Shown here: in pieces, positions 24,238 through 32,573 of the stretch
How the letters are laid out: every line of letters begins with the position of its first letter
Numbering within the stretch: position 1 is the stretch's first letter
Assembly: GCA_016793265.1 (NCBI GenBank)
Contig: JAEUHT010000022.1
Span: 1 to 40,604, forward strand
Reading direction: 5' to 3'
DNA from: Planctomycetota bacterium
GTDB lineage: Bacteria; Planctomycetota; UBA1135; UBA2386
DNA: 40,604 nt
Made by a program: the position numbers and the translations under genes
The notes under the pieces: generated by a model
Told to the model about the DNA's origin: nothing
Databases searched by the model: none
The model's input: only the letters and a program-made list of their open reading frames with translations

Positions 24238-24316
24238 AGTTCCCGGGACCGCCAGGACCGCCTGCCAAAGCGCGTCGTTCGCCAACCGCCAAGGTGTCGA
24301 ACATGGCGACTCGGTA

Positions 24317-24407
24317 GCGCCACCGCCACCTGACCGTGCAGCACGAGGCCGCCGCCGAGCAGCACGCCACCGAGGAAGGTGAAGAACCAGCGCGCGACGC
24401 CGAGCAT
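24317..24407 (-). pseudogene. truncated 5' end of the 112-aa membrane-protein gene
   Basis: The first 30 codons (MLGVARWFFTF to HGQVAVA) match the intact gene at 21731 and then run into foreign sequence. The start codon, first membrane helix and natural upstream context directly after the VIT/VWA gene are kept. If still translated, the frame has no stop until the end of the cysteine-rich gene at 23751. Confidence 0.85.
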
Positions 24408-24528
24408 GCCCGCATCGTCGCGCGCCGGGCGCGGCGATGCGAGCGGCGACGGCGGTTCACTTTTTCGCCGGTTCGGCCTCGGCCTTCGGCGCCGGCGTGA
24501 TGCGCACGATGCGGGCGCCGTCGCGGAA
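24317..24528. repeat. 212-bp direct repeat, right copy
   Basis: The partner of 21641-21852, with one mismatch (A at 24449 instead of G). In this copy the VIT/VWA gene end is attached to its gene, while the 112-aa gene start is truncated where the inserted segment begins at 24316. The single difference falls in the spacer between the two genes. Confidence 0.97.
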
Positions 24529-26727
24529 CACGATGCGCTCGCCGAGCGCGAGCACCTCGCTCAGCTTCTTGTCCTTGCGCTGCAGCTCGAACCAGGCGTC
24601 CGAGAACGCCTCGATGCTCACCGCCAACGTCGCCCAATCGGCCGGCAGCCCCTGTTCGACGAGGTCGTCGCCGACCGCGACGAAGACCCGGCCGCCGGCG
24701 CGGCGCACGAGGGCGTTGTCGCGGGCCTTGCCGGCGTTCTTGGCTTCTTCGTCCTTGGCTTCACCGCCGGCGACCTCGAGGCTCTCCCGGATCGCCTCGG
24801 CGCCGGTGCGCGTCTTGCCGAGGTCCTGCAGCCGGGACGGGCTGGCCGACGACGGCGCCGATGGCCCGGCCGGGCCACCGGTGGCCGGCCCAGAGGGTCC
24901 GGCCCCACCACCACGCCCCCCACCCGCCGGCGGCACCGCCCCGTCACCGCGTTGCCGCCGCGCCAGCCGGTCCTGTTCTTCGAGGATCAACTGCGACGTG
25001 TACGGCGTGACGATGCCGTACTGCGTGGCCAGCCGCCGCACCTCGTCGATGAGCTCCTGCTTCGGCCCGCTGCGGCGGATCGCGTCGAGCATGGCCGCGA
25101 CGTGCTGCCGCGCCCACAGCGTCTTGACGAACGCGTATTGCGCCATCGCCGCCGGGAACTCGACCGTGAACACGTACTCGCGCTCGACGCCGTTCTGCTT
25201 GCCGCGCACGCGCACGGTCTGCTTGCCGGCACCGCGGTAGCGGCCGACGATCTGGATCTGCTCGCCGCAGAACAGGTCGGGCAGGTGGCCCGGGTGCACG
25301 TCGAAGGCGTCGAGGGTGTCGCACCGCAGTTCGACGTCGGTCAACGCTGGTTCGGCGAGCTTCTGGCACAGGGCGTCGACCTTGACCTCGATCTTCTCGT
25401 TCTGCCGCACAAAATCGCGCGCCCCGTGGTGCTGGATCACGAGGTCGTCGAGCAAGCGCACGTCGATGTCGTCGCCGACGCCGAACGCGAAAACGCGCAT
25501 CGCCTGCTTGTCGACCTGCTTGGTCAGTTCGAGGATGCGGCCCGGATCGGTGACGCCGACGGTCGGCATGCCATCGGTGACGAAGACGATCTGCGGCAGC
25601 AACGCGGGCCCGTCGTTGGTCGGCAGCGGCACTTCGAGCGCCTGCTTCAGCGCATCCGCGATGTTGGTGCCACCCATCGCCTGCACGGCGTCGATGCGGG
25701 CCAGCGCCGTGGCCACGTTCTCGGCCGACGCCAGCACCGGCGAGGCGAAGAACGTCTGCACGCCGGACGCGAACGTCACCACCTGGAACAGGTCCTGCTC
25801 GCGCAGGCGGCCGACGAACGCGCGCAGCGCCGCCTTGGCCTGCACCAGCTTCACGCCCTGCATCGAGCCCGAGGTGTCGAGCACGAATTGCACGCAGCGG
25901 CGCGGCGGCTCCTTGCCGGCCAACGAACGCGGCGGCGACACCAGCATGGTGAAGTAGCCCGCCTCGTCGCCGCCGCGGTAGGGCAGCAGGTGCAGGCCGA
26001 ACTCCTGCTCGCTGAGGCCATAGACGACGCGCAGGTCGTCGAGCTGGTCGATGCGGCCTTCGAGCGAGACCGTCGCCTCGTGCTCACCGAGGCGGCGGAT
26101 CTCGGCGTTCGCCTGCGGCGTCAGCACCGATCGGATCGCCGTCTGCGACTTGATGCGCACGCTGAGGCCGATCGGCCCGACCGCGGCGTCACCACGCTGC
26201 GCCGCGCGCAGCGGCCAGGCCCACTCGTAGAGCCCGCCGGTCGGCGCCAGCACCTGCCGCAGCCGCACCGTCACGCCGACCTCACCGTTGGCAGGGATCG
26301 GGTAGATGCGCGCCCGCAGCAGCCCTTCGCCCGCGTATTCGAGCAGCCCCGGATCACGCCGCTGCCGCACGATCGCCTCATAGATGCCGCGCGCCTGGTT
26401 GGCGTCCAGCACCTCCCCTTGCACCTCCTTGCCGCCCACCGTCATCGTGAACCCGTCGGCGAAGGCACCGGCCGGCAGCGGCAGGAACCAGGTGCCTTCG
26501 GCGTCGCGTGAACCGTCGTTGCGGAACACCTGGTCGATCGTCGTGGTGGCGATGCCATCGACGATCTCGGCGTTGACCGCGGTGCGCGTGATCGAGACCC
26601 CGCCGGTGCGCGGCGCCAGGGCACCGGGCGGTCGCGGGGCCTCGCCGGGCGACGGGCCGATCAGCAGGCCCTGGGCGAGCAACGGCGCAGAGAAGACGAA
26701 CGGCAACAGACGCAGCAGCGGTTTCAT
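24457..26727 (-). CDS. VIT and VWA domain protein, exported
   Basis: A 756-residue protein with a signal peptide (KPLLRLLPFVFSAPLLAQG). The VIT (vault/inter-alpha-trypsin) domain covers about residues 45-170: VNAEIVDGIATTTIDQVFRN and YEAIVRQRRDPGLLEYAGEG are its hallmark blocks. The VWA domain has a full MIDAS: DTSGS at 284-288, MGGTNIADAL and FVTDGMPTVGV. A C-terminal helical part (QYGIVTPYTSQLILEEQ) and a Gly/Pro-rich linker follow. Three ATGs occur in a row; GAGG lies 6 bases before the third (26725-26727), so that is taken as the start. It is probably a periplasmic or surface protein-interaction component. Its former downstream partner is now 2.7 kb away because of the insertion. Confidence 0.92.
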   Translation of the reverse strand: MKPLLRLLPFVFSAPLLAQGLLIGPSPGEAPRPPGALAPRTGGVSITRTAVNAEIVDGIATTTIDQVFRNDGSRDAEGTWFLPLPAGAFADGFTMTVGGKEVQGEVLDANQARGIYEAIVRQRRDPGLLEYAGEGLLRARIYPIPANGEVGVTVRLRQVLAPTGGLYEWAWPLRAAQRGDAAVGPIGLSVRIKSQTAIRSVLTPQANAEIRRLGEHEATVSLEGRIDQLDDLRVVYGLSEQEFGLHLLPYRGGDEAGYFTMLVSPPRSLAGKEPPRRCVQFVLDTSGSMQGVKLVQAKAALRAFVGRLREQDLFQVVTFASGVQTFFASPVLASAENVATALARIDAVQAMGGTNIADALKQALEVPLPTNDGPALLPQIVFVTDGMPTVGVTDPGRILELTKQVDKQAMRVFAFGVGDDIDVRLLDDLVIQHHGARDFVRQNEKIEVKVDALCQKLAEPALTDVELRCDTLDAFDVHPGHLPDLFCGEQIQIVGRYRGAGKQTVRVRGKQNGVEREYVFTVEFPAAMAQYAFVKTLWARQHVAAMLDAIRRSGPKQELIDEVRRLATQYGIVTPYTSQLILEEQDRLARRQRGDGAVPPAGGGRGGGAGPSGPATGGPAGPSAPSSASPSRLQDLGKTRTGAEAIRESLEVAGGEAKDEEAKNAGKARDNALVRRAGGRVFVAVGDDLVEQGLPADWATLAVSIEAFSDAWFELQRKDKKLSEVLALGERIVFRDGARIVRITPAPKAEAEPAKK

Positions 26728-26733
26728 CATCAT

Positions 26734-26740
26734 CCTCGGG
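26734..26740 (-). promoter_or_regulatory. ribosome binding site choosing among three ATGs
   Basis: Minus-strand CCCGAGG directly abuts the first of three consecutive ATG codons. Only the third (26725-26727) has normal spacing, 6 bases, so it is the likely start of the VIT/VWA gene. Confidence 0.6.
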
Positions 26741-26844
26741 TCCAGGCCGGGCGAGGCGCAGCGCGGCGGGGGGCGCGCGCAACGCTACCGCCGTGCCGGG
26801 GTTCCCGGACATTCCCGGCGCCCGCTGCGCGCCGTGGCACCGCC

Positions 26845-27576
26845 TCAACGCAGAGGCAGCTTGCAGTCGCGAGCGTCGAAAACGACCTCGAAGCGCGGCG
26901 CCAGCCGTCGCACGAGCTCCTGCGGCGTCTTGATCTGGGCGGCGGTGACGCGGGCGACGACCTCCCGCGGCCCGGTCTGGTCCATGTTGTTGGTGCACAA
27001 CAGCACGTCGCCCGGCAGCTTGAAGCGCAGCGTGACGTCGAGCCCGGCCAGGCTCTGCTGCCGCTTCTGGAAGAAGCCCTCGGCGACCGGGTCGGTCTCA
27101 CCCTGCATCTTCTCGGCGCGGGCCCGCGCCTCGACCCACGCCGCCTTGCCTTGCGGATAGAGCGTCAGCCGGGCCGTGCCCGGCTGTGGCCCCGCCGCCA
27201 GCACCCATTCCGCGGCGCTGCCGCACAGGGGGCTCTGCTGCAACGTGCCGAAGTCCGGGAATGCCGCCACGAGCTCGACCGAACGCTGGCCAGGGTCCTT
27301 GGTCACCTTGTGGGTCTTCACCTCGAGGCCGGCGTCGCGCAGCTCCTGCGCCACCAGCTTCTCGTCGAACGCCGCCGCCGGCCCGCCCGCCGACGCCGCC
27401 GGCAGGGTCGCCGCCTTGGCCCGTTCGAGCTCCTTCAGCGTCGCCTCCTTCATCACCAGCCGCACCGCCTGGATGCCGCTGCCGTCGGCGGCGAGTTCGA
27501 TGGTCTGCTCCATCTCGAGACAGGCCGTCAGCGACAGCAGGAACGGCAACCACACGACGATCCGGGGCAAGCGCAT
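26845..27576 (-). CDS. lipoprotein of unknown function
   Basis: A 243-residue protein with signal RLPRIVVWLPFLLSLTAC; the lipobox LTAC gives a lipidated Cys19, and an acidic residue follows (CLEMEQ). The mature part begins EQTIELAADGSGIQAVRLVM, a beta-rich start common in planctomycete lipoproteins with an 'xxxDGSGxxxxxx' strand, and ends with a domain containing DVTLRFKLPGDVLLCTNNMD. Two later cysteines may pair. I do not recognise a named family. An ATG at 27600 would add 8 residues; the one at 27574-27576 gives a more typical signal peptide. It precedes the VIT/VWA gene by about 110 bp on the same strand and may share its operon. Confidence 0.8.
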   Translation of the reverse strand: MRLPRIVVWLPFLLSLTACLEMEQTIELAADGSGIQAVRLVMKEATLKELERAKAATLPAASAGGPAAAFDEKLVAQELRDAGLEVKTHKVTKDPGQRSVELVAAFPDFGTLQQSPLCGSAAEWVLAAGPQPGTARLTLYPQGKAAWVEARARAEKMQGETDPVAEGFFQKRQQSLAGLDVTLRFKLPGDVLLCTNNMDQTGPREVVARVTAAQIKTPQELVRRLAPRFEVVFDARDCKLPLR

Positions 27577-27704
27577 GGAACTCTGATCGACCGTTGCCAT
27601 CGGCCGGCTGGAGCGCCGGTGCGGTGTCGCGAACGCCGACAAGAACCTCGCGGCCGCCGGCCGGAACCTGCGGCAATCGCGAGCGGCTTCCGTAGCATCG
27701 CCGC

Positions 27705-28688
27705 ATGCTCGCCGCGTTGCCCGCCGGTGCCTCCTGGGCCCACGACCTGCCCGCCCTCGCCATCCTCGCCGGCCTCGCCGTGCTGGTGGTCGGCGCCGAC
27801 GTGCTCGTGCGCGGCGCCGTCTGGATCGCGCTTGCGCTCGGCATCAGCCGAATGGCCGTAGGTCTGACCCTGGTCGCGATGGGCACGTCGATGCCGGAGC
27901 TGCTCGTCAGCTTCACGGCCGCGCATTCCGGGCACAGCGACATCGCCATGGCGAACGTGCTCGGCAGCAACGTCGCCAACATCCTGCTGATCATCGGCGT
28001 CTCGGCGGCGATTCGCGCGATCCACCTGAAGACCGACAAGCTCGAGTTCGCCTACATGCTGGTGGCGACGGCGATGGCCGGGCTGCCGTTCGTGTTCAGC
28101 GGCCGGCTCGACCGCCCGCTGGCTGGCGCGATGGTCGGCATGCTGGTCGTGTTCTGCACGCACCTGATGCGGCGCGAACAGCGACGGCCGCGGCCGCCGG
28201 AGCACCACGAACGGCCGAAGGGTGGCCCGGTCGGGTGGCTGCAGCACCTCGCCTTCCTCGGCGCCGGCCTCGTCATGCTGGCCTACGGCGCCGAGTGGCT
28301 CGTCGACGGCTCCGTCGCGGTGGCCAAGTCGATGGGGCTCAGCGACGCCATCGTCGGCATGACCATCGTCGCCGTCGGCACCAGCCTGCCCGAACTCGCC
28401 ACTTCCGCGGTGGCCGCGGCCAAGGGCCACTCCGAGATCGCGATCGGCAACGTCGTCGGCAGCAACATCTTCAACGTCGGCGCCGTGCTCGGCATCGCCG
28501 GTCTGCTGCAGCCGTTCGCGGTCGACGTCGCGGCCCTCGACTGGCTGATGATCGCCACCGTGGTGTCGGCGGTGCTGCTGACGCTGGTGATGAAGACGCT
28601 GCACGGCGTGCCGCGGCTGGTCGGGGTGGCCTTCCTGGTCTCCTACGCTTGCTACCTCGCCGCCGAGGTGGCGCGCATGCCGGGCTGA
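27705..28688 (+). CDS. CaCA family Na+/Ca2+ (cation) exchanger
   Basis: A 327-residue inner-membrane antiporter with about ten hydrophobic segments and the two inverted alpha repeats of the family: GLTLVAMGTSMPELLVS (about 53-69), then NVLGSNVANI; and GMTIVAVGTSLPELATS (about 218-234), then NVVGSNIFNV. The Glu in each SxPEL motif is the cation ligand. A cytoplasmic linker rich in Arg/Pro/His (RREQRRPRPPEHHERP) joins the halves. Length and motifs fit the YrbG-type bacterial exchangers; ion specificity is not readable. It is divergent from the lipoprotein gene. Confidence 0.93.
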   Translation: MLAALPAGASWAHDLPALAILAGLAVLVVGADVLVRGAVWIALALGISRMAVGLTLVAMGTSMPELLVSFTAAHSGHSDIAMANVLGSNVANILLIIGVSAAIRAIHLKTDKLEFAYMLVATAMAGLPFVFSGRLDRPLAGAMVGMLVVFCTHLMRREQRRPRPPEHHERPKGGPVGWLQHLAFLGAGLVMLAYGAEWLVDGSVAVAKSMGLSDAIVGMTIVAVGTSLPELATSAVAAAKGHSEIAIGNVVGSNIFNVGAVLGIAGLLQPFAVDVAALDWLMIATVVSAVLLTLVMKTLHGVPRLVGVAFLVSYACYLAAEVARMPG

Positions 28689-28716
28689 GCCGGCGGCATG
28701 GCGCTACGATGCGCCG

Positions 28717-29478
28717 ATGCTCGCGGTCCTGCTCGTCCCCGTTCTGCTCTGGCAAGAGCCGGAGCCGCCGCCGGAGCCGTCCCCGGCGCCCAAGGTCGAG
28801 GCCCCGGCACCGGCGGCGCCCACCGCACCCGTTGTGGTGATCGACGACGCCAAGGCGAAGGTGCTGGTCGCCGAGTTCACCAAGTCGCTGAAGGGCACGC
28901 CGTCGATGGCGCAGAAGACGCAGGCGCTGCAGAAGCTCGCCGGCAGCGCCAACAAGTTGCTGGTCAAACCGCTCGCGCAGGTCGTCGAGACCGACAAGTC
29001 GATCGTCGTGCGCAAACACGCGGCGCAGCTGCTGGTCGAGCAACCGGCGGTGGAAGCCAACCCGACGGTGCGCAAGCTGCTGCGATCGGCGCGCGTCGGT
29101 ACCGCGCCGGCGGTGATGGCCGAGCTCGTGCGCGGCCTCGTACGCTGCGGCTACGAGCAGAAGCAGTGGCCCGACCTCGCCGACCTGTTCGAACAGACCT
29201 GGCACCCGGACCGCGTACCGCTGCAGGAGGCCCTGCTCGACCTCGTCATCGCCACCAAGGAGAAGCAGGCGATCCCGCTGCTGTTGCGCAACCTCGACGC
29301 ACCGGAGCCGAAGGACCCGCACGCTCCGGACAACCCCCCGGCCGAGTACTGGAAGGCGCGCTGGGAGTCGTGGGCGGTGTGGAAGGGCAAGGTGAAGGAC
29401 GCCCTGTTCGCGCTGACCGGGCAGCGCTTCAGCACCGCCGCGGAAGCCGAGGCCTGGTTGAAGAAGAACCCGGGGTGA
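28717..29478 (+). CDS. secreted helical-repeat protein of unknown function
   Basis: A 253-residue protein with a short signal-like N-terminus (MLAVLLVPVLLW), a Pro/Glu/Ala linker and a helical body. Units such as IVVRKHAAQLLVEQPAVEAN and APAVMAELVRGLVRCGYEQ look like degenerate HEAT/ARM repeats, similar in style to the first half of the VWA protein at 19527. No catalytic motif is visible. It starts 28 bp after the antiporter stop on the same strand, so co-transcription is likely. It converges with the large CarbopepD-like gene (12 bp between stops). Confidence 0.75.
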   Translation: MLAVLLVPVLLWQEPEPPPEPSPAPKVEAPAPAAPTAPVVVIDDAKAKVLVAEFTKSLKGTPSMAQKTQALQKLAGSANKLLVKPLAQVVETDKSIVVRKHAAQLLVEQPAVEANPTVRKLLRSARVGTAPAVMAELVRGLVRCGYEQKQWPDLADLFEQTWHPDRVPLQEALLDLVIATKEKQAIPLLLRNLDAPEPKDPHAPDNPPAEYWKARWESWAVWKGKVKDALFALTGQRFSTAAEAEAWLKKNPG

Positions 29479-29490
29479 GCCGGGCCGGGT

Positions 29491-32433
29491 TCACTGGGGC
29501 GCCAGCTGCAGGTCGACCGTGACGGTCTCGCCGGCCTTCACCTCGACCTCGCGCCACGCCGAGAACCTCGACTCCCCGTCGCCGACCGACTGCGCGCGCA
29601 CTTCGTGTCTGCCGGCTTCGAGGCCGCCGATGCGGTAGCTGCCGCCCATCGCCATCTCGCTGTTCTCGTCGGTGGTGCCCAGCTTGCGGTGCGCCACCAG
29701 CGCCATGCCGACCGCCTTGCCGTCGCTGCCGGTGACCTTGCCGCGCACGGTGCCGGCGCCGGTGAGCTCGACGCGGCCGGCGTCACTGACCTGACGTTCG
29801 ACGACCACGATCTGCCGCAGCGATGCCTTGGCGTAGCGGCGGTGGCTGATCTCGATCGCATAGGTGCCGACCGGCACGTTCTCGATCACCGCTTGGCCGG
29901 CGGCGTCGGTGCGCACGCGTTGGGCGCCGAGCGTCATCGTCGTCGCCTCGGGGCCGCCGCTGCCGTCGAACGTGGTCATGGCGACCATCATCACGCGGCG
30001 CTCGGCCGGGGCCGCGTCGCCTTCGACAGAGGGCTCGATCTCGATCTCGGCGCCGGCCACCGGCTCGCCGCTGTCCTTGGCGACGACGAGGACGCGCAGC
30101 GAACCGACGTGCAGCTGCAGGTCCTGGCGCAGCTCGCGCACGTTCGGCGGCACCACGATCGCCTGCTTGGCCTTGACCACCTGGTCGCCGGTGCCGAATC
30201 GCAGCACGTAGTTGCCTGCCTCGACACCTTCGATCACGTAACCACCGTCGGCCGCGGTGAGGACGCGCTGGGCGCCGCCGAAGCCCGGCATGCCGGGCAG
30301 GTCGAGGCCCGGTTCGTGCTCACCTTCGAGCGCGACGCTCGCCGCCGCCAGCGGGCCGTCGGCGCCGGTGACGATGCCGCGGATCGTGGCCAGCAGCGGC
30401 TGCCGCAGCTGCACGGCGACGGTGCGCCCGGCCACCACGGTGACCGGCTGCGCCGAGCTGGCGAGCGTCGGCGAGTCGCCGGCGAACGAGATCATCATGT
30501 CGCCCATCGCTGCCGCCTTGGCCGGCCGCGCCAGCGCGGCGGTGTATTGGCCGGCGATGAGGCCGCCGAGCACGGCCCTGCCCCGCTCGTCGCAGCGCCG
30601 GTTGGTCGGTTCCGCCGCGGCGGTGCCATCGGCCGGCGTCAGCCAGACCTCAGCGCCGGGCACCGGTTGGCCTTCGTTGTCGGCGACGGTGATCTCGACC
30701 TTGCCGGGCAACCGCAGCCGCAGCGTGGCATCGGCCGTGCCCGCGCGCGGCAGCACGATCGGCACCGCCGCCGCCTTCGCCCATTCGGCGTGGGTGGCGA
30801 CGACCTCGAAGTCCCCGGCCGGCAGGCCGCGCACGAGCGCGATGCCGTCCTGGTCGGTCTTGCCGCTGCCGACGTCGGCATCCGCGCCGTGGATCGCGAC
30901 CCCACCATCGCCGTCCTCGACGGCGACGCGCCGGGCACGGAACATGCCGCCCGGGGCTTCGTCCCCACTCTGCGGCCGCCGCACCAACACGCTGGCGCCG
31001 GCGACCGGCTTGCCGTCGTCGTCGAGCACCGTCACCTTGGCGGTGGCGCCGAGATCGGCCACCAGCCGCACGCCCTTGATGGTCTGGCCCGGCAGCACAC
31101 GCACACCATCCTGCTGGGCGGGGCGGTGGCCATCGCCGCGCGCGGCGACGACGACGTCACCGGGCTTGACGTTCTCGACGCGGAAGCTGCCATCGGCTGC
31201 CGTCGTCGCGCGGGCGCGGCCGTCGCCGAGATCGCCGAAGTCCATCTCGTCGAAGGTGGCACCGCCGAGGCCCTTGCGCGGCGCAACCGCGTTGACACGG
31301 CTGCCGGCGATCGCCGCGCCGCCGGCGTCGACGAGCACGCCTTCGACCGCGCCGAGGCGATCGACCCGCAGCAGCAAGTTGCCGGTGCCGACCTGGACCT
31401 CCGGCAACGTCAGCGAAGCGTGCCCTGGCCCGAAGACGCGGATCGTCGCCGCTTCCTCGTTGAGGCCGGCCAGCGTGAAGAAGCCGTGCGCATCGGTCGT
31501 GGTCGCCTCGTCGGCGGTGAAGCGCTCGACGTCGACGCCGCCGCGCGACTCCTTGCGCTTGCTCGCCACCTTCATGCCGGCGACGCCGACGCCGCGGTCG
31601 TCGACGACCTGGCCGGCGATCGTATTGCCCGGCTTGACCACCAGCACGAGGTCGGTGCGCTGCTGCTCGGGCGCCAGCACGAAGTCCTCGACGGTCGGCG
31701 CGAACCGCCCCGACAGGGTACGCAGGGTCCACTTGCCCGGCCGCAACTTGCCGATCGAGAACGTGCCGTCGGCCGCGGTCTTGCTCTCGCTGGTGCCACC
31801 GATCAGGCCGACCGCCGCCGCCACCTTGACGTCGGCCACGGGCTGGCCGTTCTGGTCTTGCACGACGCCGGCGAGCACGCTGGCGCGCAGCACCGTCAGC
31901 GCGCCGAGGTCCTGGTCGCCCTGGCCGCCGCGGAAGTTCGTCACCGGCGCCTCGAACACGAACTCCGCCGCCGCCAGGTCGAGCGCGCCGCTGCGATCGC
32001 GCGCGAACTCGAAGCGGAAGCTGCCATCGGCGGCGCTGGTCACCGTCGCCGGTTGCTCGCGGCCGGCCGCCGGACGCACGGGCAGGTCGACGAAGTCGAC
32101 ACCGTCGAGCGTGGGCCAGGTCCTGGCCTCGAGCAGGATGCCGGCGCGCGCGGCGCCGTCGGGGCCGACCAGGCGTCCACGCACGACGTAGCGTGCGTCC
32201 GCCGGCGGCAGCACCTCGGGCCGCGCTTCGACGCGTTCGCCGACGTTGGCGGCGGCATTGGCAGGAACGGCGGCCGCCCCCCCCGCGCGCTCGGCGGCGG
32301 CGGCCTGTTGGTCGGCGGCGACGGCGACGGGCGCCGGTCCCTGCGGGGCAGCACCCGGATCCCGATCGAAGAAGAACCAGGCGGCAGCCGCCAGCAGGGC
32401 GACGCCAGCGACGAGTATGGCTTTGACGTTCAT
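29491..32433 (-). CDS. large membrane-anchored protein with many CarbopepD_reg-like domains
   Basis: A 980-residue protein. An N-terminal signal anchor (AILVAGVALLAAAAWFFF) is followed by a low-complexity Ala/Pro linker (about 25-75). The body is a chain of roughly eight to ten transthyretin-like modules, recognised by repeats of 'V-x-G-x-V-x-D-x-x-G-x-P-V-A-G-A' and 'T-D-x-x-G-x-F-x-(V/I)': for example LAGVVQDQNGQPVADVKVAA, KPVAGASVLVRRPQ, NEGQPVPGAEVWLTP, IRGIVTGADGPLAAASVAL and VRGKVTGSDGKAVGMALVA. It probably projects from the membrane as an elongated adhesive or structural rod. The ATG at 32431-32433 has no clear Shine-Dalgarno. It is divergent from the M24 peptidase. Confidence 0.88.
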   Translation of the reverse strand: MNVKAILVAGVALLAAAAWFFFDRDPGAAPQGPAPVAVAADQQAAAAERAGGAAAVPANAAANVGERVEARPEVLPPADARYVVRGRLVGPDGAARAGILLEARTWPTLDGVDFVDLPVRPAAGREQPATVTSAADGSFRFEFARDRSGALDLAAAEFVFEAPVTNFRGGQGDQDLGALTVLRASVLAGVVQDQNGQPVADVKVAAAVGLIGGTSESKTAADGTFSIGKLRPGKWTLRTLSGRFAPTVEDFVLAPEQQRTDLVLVVKPGNTIAGQVVDDRGVGVAGMKVASKRKESRGGVDVERFTADEATTTDAHGFFTLAGLNEEAATIRVFGPGHASLTLPEVQVGTGNLLLRVDRLGAVEGVLVDAGGAAIAGSRVNAVAPRKGLGGATFDEMDFGDLGDGRARATTAADGSFRVENVKPGDVVVAARGDGHRPAQQDGVRVLPGQTIKGVRLVADLGATAKVTVLDDDGKPVAGASVLVRRPQSGDEAPGGMFRARRVAVEDGDGGVAIHGADADVGSGKTDQDGIALVRGLPAGDFEVVATHAEWAKAAAVPIVLPRAGTADATLRLRLPGKVEITVADNEGQPVPGAEVWLTPADGTAAAEPTNRRCDERGRAVLGGLIAGQYTAALARPAKAAAMGDMMISFAGDSPTLASSAQPVTVVAGRTVAVQLRQPLLATIRGIVTGADGPLAAASVALEGEHEPGLDLPGMPGFGGAQRVLTAADGGYVIEGVEAGNYVLRFGTGDQVVKAKQAIVVPPNVRELRQDLQLHVGSLRVLVVAKDSGEPVAGAEIEIEPSVEGDAAPAERRVMMVAMTTFDGSGGPEATTMTLGAQRVRTDAAGQAVIENVPVGTYAIEISHRRYAKASLRQIVVVERQVSDAGRVELTGAGTVRGKVTGSDGKAVGMALVAHRKLGTTDENSEMAMGGSYRIGGLEAGRHEVRAQSVGDGESRFSAWREVEVKAGETVTVDLQLAPQ

Positions 32434-32573
32434 GAGAGAGCTGGTGAGAGGCGCGCGAAGACGGCGCCCGGTCGATGGGAACTCCCAACCCCGGCGGCAC
32501 GGGGCCGATCGCCCGGAGACTACGAGGTTCAGCGCATGACCGGAACGGCGCCGGCTCCTACGCTGCCAGGGTC

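Larger units (their letters stand above)
21853..24316. mobile_element. 2,464-bp lower-GC inserted segment with three genes
   Basis: This segment lies exactly between the two 212-bp repeats. Hand-counted 60-base samples give about 60-62% GC here against 67-73% in flanking genes. It holds three minus-strand genes (24152 to 21859) packed with gaps of 1 and 16 bp; the last stop codon is 6 bp from the left repeat. No transposase, integrase, terminal inverted repeat or tRNA is present. Removing the segment plus one repeat restores VIT/VWA followed by the 112-aa gene, so it is clearly an insertion. Single-crossover integration of a circle sharing the 212 bp is one route that fits. Confidence 0.85.

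Noticed and set aside
21853-24316. Insert as an insertion sequence or integron cassette
   Set aside because: No transposase or integrase, no terminal inverted repeats matching at the two ends, no convincing attC-type site, and flanking duplications far too long.
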